Origin: Roseibacillus sp.
GTDB lineage: Bacteria > Verrucomicrobiota > Verrucomicrobiia > Verrucomicrobiales > Akkermansiaceae
DNA: 42,657 nucleotides
Direction: 5' to 3'
Assembly: GCA_002686085.1 (NCBI GenBank)
Contig: NZAC01000020.1
Span: forward strand, 1 to 42,657
Numbering within the stretch: position 1 is the first letter of the stretch; every line of letters starts with the position of its first letter. Of this stretch, positions 42,020 through 42,657 are shown piece after piece. The notes under the pieces were generated by a model, which saw only the letters and a list, made by a program, of their open reading frames with translations, made no database searches and had not been told where the DNA came from. The position numbers and the translations under genes are program-made.

Positions 42020-42657
42020 TCAAAGGATGAGCATGCAGTCGCCGTAGCTGAAAAATCGGTAACGTTCGCGGACCGCCTCCTCGTAGGCCTTGAGGATCAG
42101 TTCCCGGTTCGCGAAGGCGCTTACCAGCATGAGCAGGGTGCTTTTCGGGAGGTGAAAATTGGTGAGCAGGGCATCGACGATGCGGAAGCTGTAAGGAGGA
42201 TAAATAAAAATATCAGTGCGTCCTTGGCCAGCGGTCACGGAACCATTCTGGCCAAGGTGTTCGAGCACGCGGGTGACGGTTGTTCCCACCGAGATGACCC
42301 GCTCCGCATGTGAGATCTGATCTGCAGTTTCGGCGCCAAGTTCGTAGGCTTCCTCATGCATTTTGTGTTCGGCAGGGTTGTTCACTTGCACCGGCCGGAA
42401 CGTTCCTGGTCCAACATGGAGGGTCAGGAAGGCGTGGGGAAGGGACGCAACCAAGTCGGGAGTGAAGTGCAGTCCGGCGGTCGGGGCTGCCACCGCGCCC
42501 TCCTCTCTGGCATAGACGGTCTGGTAGCGCTCGGCATCTGAGGCTTCTTCCCCGCGTTCCATGTAGGGAGGGAGGGCAAGCTCCCCGTGGGCGGCTTCGT
42601 CGACGGGCTGGTCCCAGGTGATGAGGCGGTAGCCGAGCTCATCAATTCCCGTTACGG
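42020..42657 (-). CDS. queA: S-adenosylmethionine:tRNA ribosyltransferase-isomerase (5' part outside window)
   Basis: About 212 C-terminal residues of QueA, which transfers and isomerises the ribose of S-adenosylmethionine onto 7-aminomethyl-7-deazaguanine in tRNA to form epoxyqueuosine. Visible family blocks are [90 protein letters not shown] and the end [13 protein letters not shown]. The frame runs off the right edge of the window, so about one third of the protein is missing. It is the only queuosine gene seen here. Confidence 0.96.
   Translation of the reverse strand, partial: VTGIDELGYRLITWDQPVDEAAHGELALPPYMERGEEASDAERYQTVYAREEGAVAAPTAGLHFTPDLVASLPHAFLTLHVGPGTFRPVQVNNPAEHKMHEEAYELGAETADQISHAERVISVGTTVTRVLEHLGQNGSVTAGQGRTDIFIYPPYSFRIVDALLTNFHLPKSTLLMLVSAFANRELILKAYEEAVRERYRFFSYGDCMLIL

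Overview
The window is a dense, moderately GC-rich stretch of bacterial chromosome. It most likely comes from a member of the Verrucomicrobiota, within the PVC group. The reasons are two pairs of DUF1549/DUF1553 plus Tat-exported DUF1501 proteins, an exported formylglycine-type sulfatase, an SHD1-like domain joined to a thioredoxin fold, a DUF3276/PUR-type nucleic-acid-binding protein, and many secreted proteins with weak or absent Shine-Dalgarno sites. This placement is inference from gene content; no rRNA gene is present. No mobile element, CRISPR array or tRNA was seen.

Layout. 1-4.1 kb holds housekeeping genes: an SDR oxidoreductase, trpS, a PUR-like protein, trmL, rplU-rpmA with its terminator, and tsaE. 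4.0-6.8 kb is a minus-strand operon of exported proteins: a dienelactone-hydrolase-like protein with a degenerate active site, two adjacent thioredoxin-like proteins and a small lipoprotein. Both thioredoxin-like reading frames are interrupted by UGA exactly where the first cysteine of the CxxC redox motif should be. Both continue in frame with the rest of the thioredoxin fold. At the same distance after each UGA lies a hairpin with the same AGUUG loop and a compensated base pair. I read them as two selenoproteins (UPPC and UGPC) with bacterial SECIS elements.

7.3-15.4 kb carries cdd, a divergent AraC-type HTH protein, and a tightly packed plus-strand operon. The operon encodes a SAM methyltransferase, a membrane histidine kinase fused to a receiver and a second kinase, a response regulator, an EthD-like protein and a FadL-type outer-membrane lipid channel. 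Order and domains resemble the Ralstonia phcBSRQ fatty-acid-methyl-ester quorum-sensing locus, with PhcS and PhcR apparently fused and a lipid channel added.

15.4-19.4 kb is the first DUF1549/1553-DUF1501 pair, closed by a terminator. 19.4-23.1 kb encodes two exported paralogues with Lon-type (S16) protease domains and no ATPase; one keeps the Ser-Lys dyad and the other has lost the lysine. 23.1-28.1 kb has a hot-dog thioesterase, a CAP-domain protein, a small basic secreted protein, a VKOR-DsbA fusion, an alpha/beta hydrolase and an exported endonuclease/phosphatase-family protein. 28.2-34.5 kb is lemA, a DUF3137 gene, the second DUF1549/1553-DUF1501 pair and a second DUF3137 gene. 34.5-42.7 kb has the SRP RNA gene, a sulfatase, a repeat protein, a beta-barrel protein, a large S41 peptidase, a zinc-ribbon membrane protein, an unassigned structured RNA element and the 3' part of queA.

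Much of the window concerns the cell envelope and thiol redox chemistry there: the selenoproteins, VKOR-DsbA, exported proteases, sulfatase, and lipid signalling and transport.
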